DNA from: Carnobacterium mobile DSM 4848
GTDB taxonomy: Bacteria; Bacillota; Bacilli; Lactobacillales; Carnobacteriaceae
DNA: 64,000 nucleotides
Direction: 5' to 3'
NCBI RefSeq assembly: GCF_000744825.1
Contig: NZ_JQMR01000001.1
Coordinates: 310,001-374,000, forward strand
The position numbers and the translations under genes were made by a program. Below are positions 1-7,779 of this stretch, in pieces (the stretch's first letter is position 1; each line of letters begins with the position of its first letter). The notes below the pieces were generated by a model that was given only the letters and a program-made list of their open reading frames with translations, was not told the DNA's origin and did not search any database.

Positions 1-73
1 GAATTCATTCTATTTGGTGTCCTGTCTGACCTTTGGTATACTCATAGTAACTAAAGAAAGGACGGTTTTGCAG

Positions 74-379
74 ATGGATACATGTGAAGTTTTTTTTAGT
101 AATGGTGAATCTTTAAAGGTCAATTTATCTCAAGCAGCATTTAATGAAATAATTAACACAGAAGACGGTATGCTGGATAGCCGATTAGTTTTATTAGAAA
201 ATCAAAATGGCGATTCTATTTATATAAATCCCTTACAAATTACTTTTGTAACAGCAGATTTCAAAAATTTTAAGGATGAAGTTTTTACTTTGAGTGAACG
301 CGTACCTGAGGAAGAGCATGAAAGTCATAACTTAGAGGCTATCCAGGATTTAAGTAAAGATATTGATAATATGGAATAG
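74..379 (+). CDS. hypothetical protein (101 aa)
   Basis: I do not recognise this protein. The reading frame is open further upstream, but the ATG at 74 follows an AAAGGAC ribosome binding site and opens an acidic, soluble-looking protein beginning MDTCEVFFSNGESLKV. The first 60 residues look like alternating beta strands (a small barrel-like domain is possible), followed by a highly acidic C-terminus rich in Glu, Asp and His. There is no signal peptide or membrane segment. It lies upstream of a rhomboid protease gene and is closed by its own terminator, so it is probably a separate unit or the last gene of an operon that starts outside the window. Function unknown; the coding call is supported by the ribosome binding site and terminator placement. 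Confidence 0.7.
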   Translation: MDTCEVFFSNGESLKVNLSQAAFNEIINTEDGMLDSRLVLLENQNGDSIYINPLQITFVTADFKNFKDEVFTLSERVPEEEHESHNLEAIQDLSKDIDNME

Positions 380-391
380 TTTATTAGAAAG

Positions 392-415
392 AGCCTGTTA
401 AAAGGCTTTTTTTTA
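392..415 (+). terminator. intrinsic terminator after the 101-aa gene
   Basis: AGCCT / AGGCT stem with a 6-base loop followed by a run of T. Confidence 0.75.
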
Positions 416-573
416 TTTGTTAAATCTAGTTCTTGCCTGTTGTTTTAAAATCAGTCGCTGTTGTACATTTTTGTTAGCGTGAACAATCACTTTTTATGCT
501 ATAATGAGAAAATAATGTAAATCATACGATTTTCATTATATTAGCCCATGTGATAAAGAATGGAGTTGATGAC

Positions 574-1275
574 TTGGATTATCAATCGGAAATGAAAATA
601 AAGCGTTTTTTTAAACAACCTCTTCTAACTTATACCTTTTTAGGTATCCAAATTGTGTTGTTTATTTTAATGACTTTTAACGGAGGCAGCACAAATACAC
701 AGACATTAATTGAATTTGGAGCAAAATTTAACCCCTTTATTGCTTGGGGGGAATGGTGGCGGTTAATAACACCGATGTTTTTGCATATCGGTTGGATGCA
801 CCTTTTAATTAACTCGCTTATTTTATACTACCTTGGAATTCAATTAGAAAGTCTTTTTGGTCACTGGCGTTTCGGTCTTATTTATCTCCTAAGTGGATTT
901 GCTGGAAATGCAGTAAGTTTTGCTGCTAATAATGCCATATCAGCTGGAGCAAGTACTGCTATTTTTGGTATGTTTGGGGCAGCTTTAATGTTAGGAAAAA
1001 CTTATCCTCATAATCCAGCAATCCAACAATTATCTAAAAATTTTTTATTGTTAGTTATAATCAATTTAGTTTTTGGTGTTTTTGATTCTTCTATTGATTT
1101 AGCTGGTCATATTGGAGGACTTGCTGGAGGCTACTTAATTTCAACTGCCATTAGTGTCGCAGACCCATTGCCACGTTGGAAAAAAAAGCGTTTGTTACAT
1201 GCCGTTATTTTTCTGGTAATGGTGATTTTATTTATAACTATTGGGTATTGGAAAGTTCAGCTTCTGGTTAATTAG
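574..1275 (+). CDS. rhomboid family intramembrane serine protease (GluP/YqgP-like)
   Basis: Membrane protease that cleaves transmembrane substrates. The TTG at 574 is preferred over the GTG at 550 because GGAG at 562-565 is 8 bases upstream; the result is about 233 aa. Several hydrophobic segments are visible. The active site is recognisable: an Asn near residue 80 (HLLINSL), the nucleophile Ser near 127 in a GAST motif where GASG is more usual, and the His near 179 in AGHIGG. B. subtilis GluP has extra cytoplasmic and TPR domains; this protein is the short rhomboid core only. It is followed after 15 bases by yqgQ and then glucokinase, a gene order known from Bacilli. A TGCTATAAT extended -10 lies at 497-505. 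Confidence 0.9.
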   Translation: MDYQSEMKIKRFFKQPLLTYTFLGIQIVLFILMTFNGGSTNTQTLIEFGAKFNPFIAWGEWWRLITPMFLHIGWMHLLINSLILYYLGIQLESLFGHWRFGLIYLLSGFAGNAVSFAANNAISAGASTAIFGMFGAALMLGKTYPHNPAIQQLSKNFLLLVIINLVFGVFDSSIDLAGHIGGLAGGYLISTAISVADPLPRWKKKRLLHAVIFLVMVILFITIGYWKVQLLVN

Positions 1276-1290
1276 CGGGTGGTGAGAAAA

Positions 1291-1506
1291 ATGAAAACTC
1301 TATATGAGGTGCAACAAGTATTAAAACGCTATGGTATTTTCATTTATGTGGGAAAGCGTTTGTGGGACATAGAATTAATGATGATTGAATTAAAGAAGAT
1401 ACATGAACAGGGCTTAATAGAAGATGATGAATACTTTAAAGCTTATTTAGTACTTAAACAAGAACACCGCATAGAAGAACAGAAAGAAATGGAAAATAAA
1501 GAGTGA
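1291..1506 (+). CDS. yqgQ: YqgQ family protein (DUF910)
   Basis: Small cytosolic protein of about 71 aa in the YqgQ/DUF910 family, whose biochemical role is unknown, although a nucleic-acid-binding function has been suggested for the family. The recognisable stretch is MKTLYEVQQVLKRYG followed by FIYVGKRLWDIELMMIEL. The ATG at 1291 is chosen over the upstream GTG at 1279 because GGTGAG lies just ahead of it and the family normally begins here. It sits between the rhomboid gene and glucokinase, as in B. subtilis, and its stop codon is 15 bases before the glcK start, so it is very probably co-transcribed with both. Confidence 0.88.
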   Translation: MKTLYEVQQVLKRYGIFIYVGKRLWDIELMMIELKKIHEQGLIEDDEYFKAYLVLKQEHRIEEQKEMENKE

Positions 1507-1520
1507 TGGAGGATACAAAT

Positions 1521-2510
1521 ATGTCAAAAAAATTAATTGGAATTGATTTAGGCGGGACGACCGTAAAATTAGCTGTATTAACTGAAACTGGAGAAGTACA
1601 ACAAAAGTGGAGTTTGTTAACAGATATTTCTGAAGAAGGAACTAAAATAGTTCCTTCTATTGTGGCATCTATTAATGAACACATTGAACGATATGGTATG
1701 TCAAAAGAGGATTTTATTGGAATAGGGATGGGTTCACCAGGAACTGTTGATATGAAAAACGGTACTGTAATCGGTGCTTACAATTTAAATTGGAAAACCT
1801 TGCAGCCAGTCAAGTTATTGATTGAAGAAGGAACTGGGATTCCTTTTGCTATTGATAATGATGCCAATGTAGCTGCACTCGGGGAACGTTGGAAAGGTGC
1901 CGGAGAGAATGAAGACAATATGGCATTTTTAACGTTGGGTACTGGCGTGGGCGGCGGAATTGTTGCTGAAGGGAATTTACTGCATGGCTCTGTAGGGGCA
2001 GCCGGTGAAGTAGGTCATATAACTGTTGAACCAAATGGTTATGACTGTACATGCGGTAAAAAAGGCTGTCTGGAGACAGTCGCAAGCGCAACAGGCGTAG
2101 TACGTTTAGCAAGAGATTATGCAGATGAATATGCTGGAGAATCTGCGTTAAAAGTTGCTATTGATGATGGCCAATTAGTTACGGCAAAAGATGTATTTGA
2201 CTTTGCTAAGCAAAATGATGCTCTAGCAGTAAAAGTGATCGATAAGGTTGCTTTTTATTTAGGATTAGCTTGCGGCAATATTGCCAATATATTAAATCCT
2301 TCTACTATTGTAATCGGAGGCGGAGTCTCCAATGCAGGAGAATTTTTAATTGAACAAGTACAGGAGTACTTTGATACTTTTACGTTTCCAGCTATTCGCA
2401 GCAGCTGCAAAATACGCTTAGCCCAATTAGGAAATGATGCAGGTGTTATTGGAGCTAGTTCACTTATTAAAGATATTATGAGTAAAAATGAAAAACTTTC
2501 AACTATCTAA
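1521..2510 (+). CDS. glcK: ROK family glucokinase
   Basis: Phosphorylates glucose to glucose 6-phosphate with ATP in the cytosol. The ATG at 1521 follows GGAGGAT and gives about 329 aa, the usual length. The N-terminal phosphate-binding DLGGTT is at residues 9-14, the catalytic Asp is in IDNDAN near 114, and the ROK zinc site is complete: GHI His near 166 followed by CTCGKKGC Cys residues near 176, 178 and 183. GTGVGGGI near 140 is the second phosphate loop. It ends the rhomboid-yqgQ-glcK unit and is followed by a strong terminator. In lactic acid bacteria this enzyme handles glucose that enters outside the PTS or is released from disaccharides. Confidence 0.96.
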   Translation: MSKKLIGIDLGGTTVKLAVLTETGEVQQKWSLLTDISEEGTKIVPSIVASINEHIERYGMSKEDFIGIGMGSPGTVDMKNGTVIGAYNLNWKTLQPVKLLIEEGTGIPFAIDNDANVAALGERWKGAGENEDNMAFLTLGTGVGGGIVAEGNLLHGSVGAAGEVGHITVEPNGYDCTCGKKGCLETVASATGVVRLARDYADEYAGESALKVAIDDGQLVTAKDVFDFAKQNDALAVKVIDKVAFYLGLACGNIANILNPSTIVIGGGVSNAGEFLIEQVQEYFDTFTFPAIRSSCKIRLAQLGNDAGVIGASSLIKDIMSKNEKLSTI

Positions 2511-2558
2511 TCCAAAATAAAAAGATTTCCATAAAAATGGAAGTCTTTTTATTTTGGA
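2511..2558 (+). terminator. intrinsic terminator after glcK
   Basis: Near-perfect 20-bp inverted repeat (arms 2511-2530 and 2539-2558) with A-rich 5' and T-rich 3' arms, so it can act in both directions. Confidence 0.85.
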
Positions 2559-2761
2559 CTAGATTTAAACAAAAGTATTTATAAAGGTACGTTGAAGAAA
2601 TAGAATATAGTTAAAATTATGGAGATTTCAACGAAAGCCTCAGATAGTTAAAACATGCTAAAGAAAAAGACCTGTGTTATAATTATGGACATCAAGACCA
2701 ATAAGAAAAGGGATAACAGCATGAACTTAACTGCTAATAACCAGAAACATAAGGTGATAAA

Positions 2762-3868
2762 ATGAAAAAGAACGTGCTTACTGTGCTTAGCATCTTTGTG
2801 TTAGTCTTCTTGTCAGTTTTCTTTTTAGTAAGCTGCAACAAAGATATGTCTGTCCCTGTAAAAAAAGAAAAAGAGCACGTCCCTCATGAACTTCCATTAA
2901 ATTATGAAGATTTTAGGAAAGTTGTTGGCTGGCTTTCTGATGATGAACTCCTTGTGCATACTGGGAAAGAAAATATGGACACATTATATCGCTTTAATTT
3001 AACGACGGGGAAATTAACTTTACTATATGAAGCAGAAGCCATTATTTTAACAACAGCTATCTCTGAAGATAAGCAGTCTATCTTTGTTCAAATTGCGGAC
3101 AAAGAAGGTGGCGAACTGCGTATCATTAATTTAGCTGGTGAAGTAGAACAAAAACTGGCAATTGAAACCAATGGTTATTTGAACGTCAATTGGAATCCTG
3201 TTGATCAAAATCAATTATTTATTTCTTATTATAAATGGGAAGAAGAAATGATTATTCAGAAATGGGATATTGAAACAAATCAGTTAGTAGATATTCAGTC
3301 AAAATCTTTGACTCCCATTTGGTATTCTGGCAATCTTTATTTATATGTAGATAATTTAGATGATTTCTCCTTACAAACGGGAGAATTATATATGGGCGAT
3401 ATTCGAACAAATGAAGTAACACGTATTCAGAGTCAAGTTACAGGTTTTTATTTGAACAATGATACATTTATTTCATTTTCTCCTTCCGATTTCAATAAAG
3501 AAGAATTATTGTTAAACCGGCAATATCCTTTTATGGTCGATAAAGGATTTATTACGATTCCCAAAGTCACCATGAATGAACGATTGGTTTTTCCTAATTT
3601 AACACAATCTGGAAGAAATGGAGACCTTTATGGAGTATTTGCTAAAAAATCAACGCAATTAGAATTGGAATCAGGTGATTTTGAATTTGGAAAGTTGAAT
3701 TTTGAGACACGAAAAATTGAATCTATTATTGATTTGCCTGATAATGCCCCGATCAGCATGGCTAAAAATAAGCGTTACTGCTTATATGGTTGGCGTTTTG
3801 AATACATTATTGATTTAGAGCAGCAGAAGCTTTACCCTTTGATTGAAATGGAAAAATCTTCTTCTTAA
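2762..3868 (+). CDS. putative lipoprotein, YqgU-like beta-propeller
   Basis: Exported lipoprotein of 368 aa. The N-terminus has two Lys, a hydrophobic core and the lipobox LVSC with Cys at residue 25. The mature part is rich in repeated beta-strand patterns such as WLSDDELLVHTG and WNPVDQNQLFISYYK, typical of TolB/WD-like propellers. B. subtilis has a lipoprotein, YqgU, in the neighbourhood of yqgQ-glcK, and position plus architecture suggest this is its counterpart; that is an inference. A 14-codon frame (ATG at 2721) stops at 2765, overlapping this start as ATGA, and could be a translationally coupled leader. A TGTTATAAT extended -10 lies at 2675-2683. Function unknown. Confidence 0.8.
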   Translation: MKKNVLTVLSIFVLVFLSVFFLVSCNKDMSVPVKKEKEHVPHELPLNYEDFRKVVGWLSDDELLVHTGKENMDTLYRFNLTTGKLTLLYEAEAIILTTAISEDKQSIFVQIADKEGGELRIINLAGEVEQKLAIETNGYLNVNWNPVDQNQLFISYYKWEEEMIIQKWDIETNQLVDIQSKSLTPIWYSGNLYLYVDNLDDFSLQTGELYMGDIRTNEVTRIQSQVTGFYLNNDTFISFSPSDFNKEELLLNRQYPFMVDKGFITIPKVTMNERLVFPNLTQSGRNGDLYGVFAKKSTQLELESGDFEFGKLNFETRKIESIIDLPDNAPISMAKNKRYCLYGWRFEYIIDLEQQKLYPLIEMEKSSS

Positions 3869-3965
3869 CTAAGCACTTAATTAGAGATGTAAAAAAAGCT
3901 AGTAAAAACCCTTTCTCTTGTGTACAATTATTCATGTGAGTATGAGAGGAAAGGGGTATTTTGAA

Positions 3966-4358
3966 TTGAATGGTAATGTATTACTAAACACCGTTTTATT
4001 GATTATTATTATAGTGTGGGGCGGTTATGAGCTATATCAATATTTCAATCGGAAACGTGCGGCAGTTGAATTGACTGAAGAAGAATTTAAAAAAAATATG
4101 CGTAAAGTTCAACTGATTGATGTTCGCGAAAAAGCAGATTTTGATGCTGGACATATTTTGGGCGCTCGAAACATTCCTTATTCGCTATTTAAAACAAGGA
4201 TGGCTGAAATCAGAAAAGATCAACCGGTTTATCTTTATGATCATAGTAAATCTTTAAGCGGCCGAGCAGCTGTTAAATTGCGTAAATCAGGATATAAAGA
4301 CTTGTATCGTCTTAAAGGCGGTTACCGCGATTGGACAGGTAAAACAAAGAAAAAATAA
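3966..4358 (+). CDS. membrane-anchored rhodanese-like protein lacking the catalytic Cys
   Basis: One N-terminal transmembrane segment (about residues 4-20) followed by a cytosolic rhodanese domain. The TTG at 3966 is chosen because AGGAAAGGGG precedes it; length is then about 130 aa. The domain shows QLIDVREKADFDAGHILGARNIP, the usual CH2A-type motif. In the active-site loop the family normally has Cys-x4-Arg, but here it reads YDHSKSLSGR, with Asp at the Cys position near residue 92. The thiosulfate sulfurtransferase reaction is therefore unlikely, and a binding or structural role is more plausible. It resembles B. subtilis YqhL in size and architecture. It converges on the next gene across a shared terminator. 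Confidence 0.85.
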   Translation: MNGNVLLNTVLLIIIIVWGGYELYQYFNRKRAAVELTEEEFKKNMRKVQLIDVREKADFDAGHILGARNIPYSLFKTRMAEIRKDQPVYLYDHSKSLSGRAAVKLRKSGYKDLYRLKGGYRDWTGKTKKK

Positions 4359-4360
4359 CC

Positions 4361-4403
4361 AAATAAAAAAATCGCTTCTCAATTGAGAGGCGATTTTTTA
4401 TTT
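4361..4403. terminator. bidirectional terminator between convergent genes
   Basis: Symmetrical hairpin with ATCGC..TCTC aatt GAGA..GCGAT and A/T tracts on both sides, serving the rhodanese gene (+) and the HTH gene (-). Confidence 0.85.
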
Positions 4404-4421
4404 ACAGTAACCATATTCCTA

Positions 4422-4652
4422 TTAATCTTCATCTTTAATGTCGCTATCTTCTGGCAGTGGTTCATTCAAGTAATCAAGTAATTCTGCTTTATATTTTTCT
4501 AATGATTTTAAATAAAGGTTAAATTGGTCTTTATTGACTAAAAGATCTTCACCATCGGATACGGTGCGGATTTGTTTTTCACGAACAAGGCGGTAAACTT
4601 CTGAAATCGTAAGATCCAGATATTCTGCTGTTTCTTCAAGCGTGAGATACAT
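4422..4652 (-). CDS. excisionase-type HTH (MerR-like wHTH) DNA-binding protein
   Basis: Small protein of about 76 aa. The N-terminal MYLTLEETAEYLDLTISEVYRL followed by VREKQIRTVSDGEDLLVNKDQF is the helix-turn-helix-17/excisionase fold in which a winged helix recognises DNA. The C-terminus is acidic. The ATG at 4652 has GGAGGT 7 bases upstream and is preferred over the GTG at 4661. No integrase or phage genes are nearby, so this is probably a stand-alone chromosomal regulator of the sort common in Firmicutes rather than a mobile-element excisionase. Target unknown. Confidence 0.8.
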   Translation of the reverse strand: MYLTLEETAEYLDLTISEVYRLVREKQIRTVSDGEDLLVNKDQFNLYLKSLEKYKAELLDYLNEPLPEDSDIKDED

Positions 4653-4763
4653 CTGACACACCTCCGTTCTTTTGATATAATTTATTTTACGCTATTTTCT
4701 AAGAAAATACGAGGAAAGTCCCATTATTTTCAAAGATGAAAATAATGAATCATTAGAGGACTA

Positions 4764-4787
4764 TGTTATAATAAAAACGTTAACGTT
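4764..4787 (+). promoter_or_regulatory. extended -10 promoter and palindromic possible operator of the GDPD gene
   Basis: TGTTATAAT (4764-4772) is an extended -10. Immediately downstream, over the expected transcription start, lies the perfect 12-bp palindrome AACGTTAACGTT (4776-4787). The cognate regulator, if any, is not known. Confidence 0.5.
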
Positions 4788-4804
4788 AATAAGTGGAGGG
4801 TATT

Positions 4805-5548
4805 ATGATTAAAACAGAAGTCTTTGCTCATAGAGGCAGTAAAGGAACTCATCCAGAAAATACTTTGCTCGCTTTTGAAGAAGCAGTTCGTGTGGGAAGT
4901 GATGGAATTGAACTGGATGTACATTTAAGCCGGGATCATGAATTAGTAGTCATCCATGATGAAACGGTAGATTGCACAAGTAATGGAAAAGGTTTGGTTC
5001 GAGAATTAACGCTGCAACAATTAAAACGGTTAGACGCAGGCAGTTGGTTTAGTGAAGATTATACAGATTGCCGTATTCCGACATTACAAGAAGTGATTGA
5101 TTTTTTGATTGATAGTCAATTTAAAGGAACATTGAATATTGAACTTAAAACAGATCATTATATTTATCCGGGTATTGAAGAGAAAGTGATGGAATTAACA
5201 GATAAAAAGGAAATCCAATTTAAACTTGTCTTTTCAAGTTTCAACTATCAGACGCTTATTCGTTTAAAAAAATTGAATCCTGCGGTCGAGATTGCATTAT
5301 TATTTGAAAAAAATGGAAGGGATCTGTTAGTACTGGATACCGATATCATGGTAACCATGTGGCATCCTAGCTTATTATGGTTCCGAGAAAAGACGTTAAC
5401 CGATGAAGTGAAAACGGCTGTCCGCCTTTGGACAATCAATCAAAGTCAGGAATTGGAATATTGCTTTAATCAGAGAGTAGCCGGTGTTATCACGGATTAT
5501 CCCGAGAAAGCTCTTGCTTTACGAAAAAAATTGGAAACAATGCCCTAA
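4805..5548 (+). CDS. glycerophosphodiester phosphodiesterase
   Basis: Hydrolyses glycerophosphodiesters to glycerol 3-phosphate and an alcohol. The TIM-barrel signature is clear: VFAHRGSKGTHPENT holds His9, Arg10 and Glu18; GIELDVH holds the metal ligands Glu36 and Asp38; and VVIHDETVD holds the second catalytic His near 51. Length about 247 aa is normal for the cytosolic UgpQ/YhdW-like type, and no signal peptide or membrane domain is present. The ATG at 4805 follows TGGAGGG. The gene is 11 bases ahead of miaA, so the two are likely co-transcribed from the extended -10 at 4764. Confidence 0.93.
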   Translation: MIKTEVFAHRGSKGTHPENTLLAFEEAVRVGSDGIELDVHLSRDHELVVIHDETVDCTSNGKGLVRELTLQQLKRLDAGSWFSEDYTDCRIPTLQEVIDFLIDSQFKGTLNIELKTDHYIYPGIEEKVMELTDKKEIQFKLVFSSFNYQTLIRLKKLNPAVEIALLFEKNGRDLLVLDTDIMVTMWHPSLLWFREKTLTDEVKTAVRLWTINQSQELEYCFNQRVAGVITDYPEKALALRKKLETMP

Positions 5549-5559
5549 AGGAGAAAAAT

Positions 5560-6501
5560 GTGACTAAACTACCTATTATCGTCATCGTTGGTCCTACTGC
5601 TGTTGGAAAAACCAGCTTAAGTATTGCTTTAGCGAAACAGTTTAATGGTGAAATTATCAGCGGGGATTCCATGCAAATTTATAAAAAACTGAATATTGGA
5701 ACTGCTAAAGCCTCTTTAACAGAACAAGCAGGGATACCTCATTATTTGATTGATGAAGTAGAGGTTTCAGAAAGTTATACTGTATCTGACTTTCAAAAAA
5801 GAGGAAGGCAACTAATACAGGATATTAGTGCTAAAGGTAAAACACCGATTATTGTTGGAGGGACAGGTTTATACATTGAATCTTTACTATATGATATAAG
5901 TTTAGGCGGTTCAGGAGAAAATGATTTAATTTTTCGAGCTCAAAAAGAAATGGAAGCCGCTGAACACGGTTCGCACTACTTATGGGAAGAACTCAGACAA
6001 CTTGATCCGACTGCTGCTGAAAAAATCCATGTGAATAATGTCAGACGCATTATTCGTGCACTGGAAGTTTACCATGTGACAGGGCAGTTATTTTCTTCTT
6101 ATCAAAATGAACGGGAAATGAAAGAACCTTTGTATAATATGAAAGTAATAGGATTAACGACAGAACGGAACATTTTGTATGATCGCATCAATGAACGAGT
6201 GCATCTTATGATAGAGCAAGGACTGGAATCAGAAGCTCGTTGGTTAGCTGAACAGCAACTGCAAAATGCACAGGCAGCACGCGGAATTGGATATAAAGAA
6301 TGGCAGCCTTACTTTGAAGGGAGAGCTTCTCTAGACGAAGTGATTGCTGCTATTCAGCAAAATTCAAGGCGTTATGCCAAACGGCAATTAACCTGGTTCA
6401 GAAACCGGCTGCCGGATATCAGTTGGTGGGATTTAGTAAAACAACCGGAATCTAAAAAAGAATTAGTTGAAGAGGTCCAACAATTTTTACAAGGACAATG
6501 A
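5560..6501 (+). CDS. miaA: tRNA dimethylallyltransferase
   Basis: Transfers a dimethylallyl group to adenosine 37 of tRNAs that read codons starting with U. The GTG at 5560 has AAAGGAG 6 bases upstream. The P-loop GPTAVGKTS is at residues 11-19, followed by SGDSMQIYK, GTAKAS and GGTGLY, all signatures of the family; length 313 aa is normal. The C-terminal part has RGIGYKEW and RRYAKRQLTWFRN. It is followed by hflX and ynbB, the same order as in B. subtilis but without hfq between them. Confidence 0.97.
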   Translation: MTKLPIIVIVGPTAVGKTSLSIALAKQFNGEIISGDSMQIYKKLNIGTAKASLTEQAGIPHYLIDEVEVSESYTVSDFQKRGRQLIQDISAKGKTPIIVGGTGLYIESLLYDISLGGSGENDLIFRAQKEMEAAEHGSHYLWEELRQLDPTAAEKIHVNNVRRIIRALEVYHVTGQLFSSYQNEREMKEPLYNMKVIGLTTERNILYDRINERVHLMIEQGLESEARWLAEQQLQNAQAARGIGYKEWQPYFEGRASLDEVIAAIQQNSRRYAKRQLTWFRNRLPDISWWDLVKQPESKKELVEEVQQFLQGQ

Positions 6502-6531
6502 AAAAATCCAAAGGAAAAGGAGGTCATTGTG

Positions 6532-7779
6532 ATGGAAACAAAAAAAGAACAAGAAAAAGCTGTACTTGTTGGTGTTCAAACAACTGAAACAGATTCTGAT
6601 TTTGCTTATTCTTTGAATGAATTATCACTGTTGACAGAAACTGCTTTGGGAAAAGTTGTGGGAGAGTTAACGCAAAAAAGAGAGCGTTTTGATCCTCGCA
6701 CTTTTTTAGGCAAAGGAAAATTGGAAGAACTGTCACATTTGATAGAAGAAACTGAAGCGGATGTAGTGATTTTTAATCATGCATTGACACCTGGACAAAC
6801 TCGGAATATTCAAGAAGTGAGTGATGTGAAAATCATTGACCGAATTCAGTTGATTTTGGATATTTTTGCAATGCGTGCTCGAAGCAAAGAAGGGAAATTG
6901 CAAGTGGAGCTAGCACAATTGCAATATATGCTGCCGCGTTTAGCTGGACAAGGCATCAATTTATCTCGCTTAGGCGGCGGCATCGGCACAAGAGGACCTG
7001 GAGAAACGAAACTAGAAACAGATCGCCGTCATATTCGAAATCAAATCAGCGATATTAAGCGAGCCTTAAAAGATACTGAAAAGCATCGGGAACGCAATCG
7101 GATACACCGTCGAGAAAGCGGAGTTTTTCAAATTGGGCTAATGGGATATACCAATGCGGGAAAATCTACCTTATTGAATGCTTTAACTCAAGCAAAGACC
7201 TTTGAAGAGAATCAGTTATTTGCCACATTGGATCCTTTAACACGTAAATTAGTATTGCCAATAGGAACTACTGTAACATTAACCGATACGGTTGGATTTA
7301 TCCAAGATCTTCCAACAGAATTAATCGAAGCTTTTCAATCAACATTGGAAGAAACGCGTGGTGTTGATCTACTGCTGCATGTAGTTGATGCTTCTGCAGA
7401 GAATATGGCAGGACATGAAAGAACGGTAATAGAGCTGCTAAAAAAATTAGAAATGGATCATATTCCCATGTTGACTGTTTACAATAAAAAAGATTTAGTA
7501 GATGGATTGTTTTTCCCGAGTTTATATCCGAATTTATTGATTTCTGCTAAAGATCCAGCAGATATTGAAATTTTATTAGAGGAAATTACGAATCAAATGC
7601 AAGAAATCATGGTTCCTTATCAAATTGAAGTAGGAGTAGAAGAAGGTCAAAAGCTTGTCCAACTAAAACAAGAAACTTTAGTAACAGCTGAAACCTATGA
7701 AGAGGAAACAAACCGTTATCTTGTTAAAGGCTATGCAAAAAAAGAGTCAAAATGGAATGGAGAGAATCAATTAAAATGA
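6532..7779 (+). CDS. hflX: GTPase HflX
   Basis: Ribosome-associated GTPase that splits stalled or heat-damaged ribosomes. The N-terminal HflX domain includes RTFLGKGKLEEL and the glycine-rich GGGIGTRGPGETKLE, followed by a long helical linker and the G domain with GYTNAGKST (G1, near residue 206), DTVGF (G3) and NKKD (G4). Length about 415 aa is normal. AGGAGGT lies at 6519-6525 ahead of adjacent GTG (6529) and ATG (6532); I take the ATG. The stop codon overlaps the start of ynbB as ATGA, indicating translational coupling. Confidence 0.96.
   Translation: METKKEQEKAVLVGVQTTETDSDFAYSLNELSLLTETALGKVVGELTQKRERFDPRTFLGKGKLEELSHLIEETEADVVIFNHALTPGQTRNIQEVSDVKIIDRIQLILDIFAMRARSKEGKLQVELAQLQYMLPRLAGQGINLSRLGGGIGTRGPGETKLETDRRHIRNQISDIKRALKDTEKHRERNRIHRRESGVFQIGLMGYTNAGKSTLLNALTQAKTFEENQLFATLDPLTRKLVLPIGTTVTLTDTVGFIQDLPTELIEAFQSTLEETRGVDLLLHVVDASAENMAGHERTVIELLKKLEMDHIPMLTVYNKKDLVDGLFFPSLYPNLLISAKDPADIEILLEEITNQMQEIMVPYQIEVGVEEGQKLVQLKQETLVTAETYEEETNRYLVKGYAKKESKWNGENQLK

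Noticed and set aside
4422-4652. Excisionase of an integrated element
   Set aside because: No integrase, attachment-site repeat or phage gene nearby; this small HTH fold is also common in ordinary chromosomal proteins.
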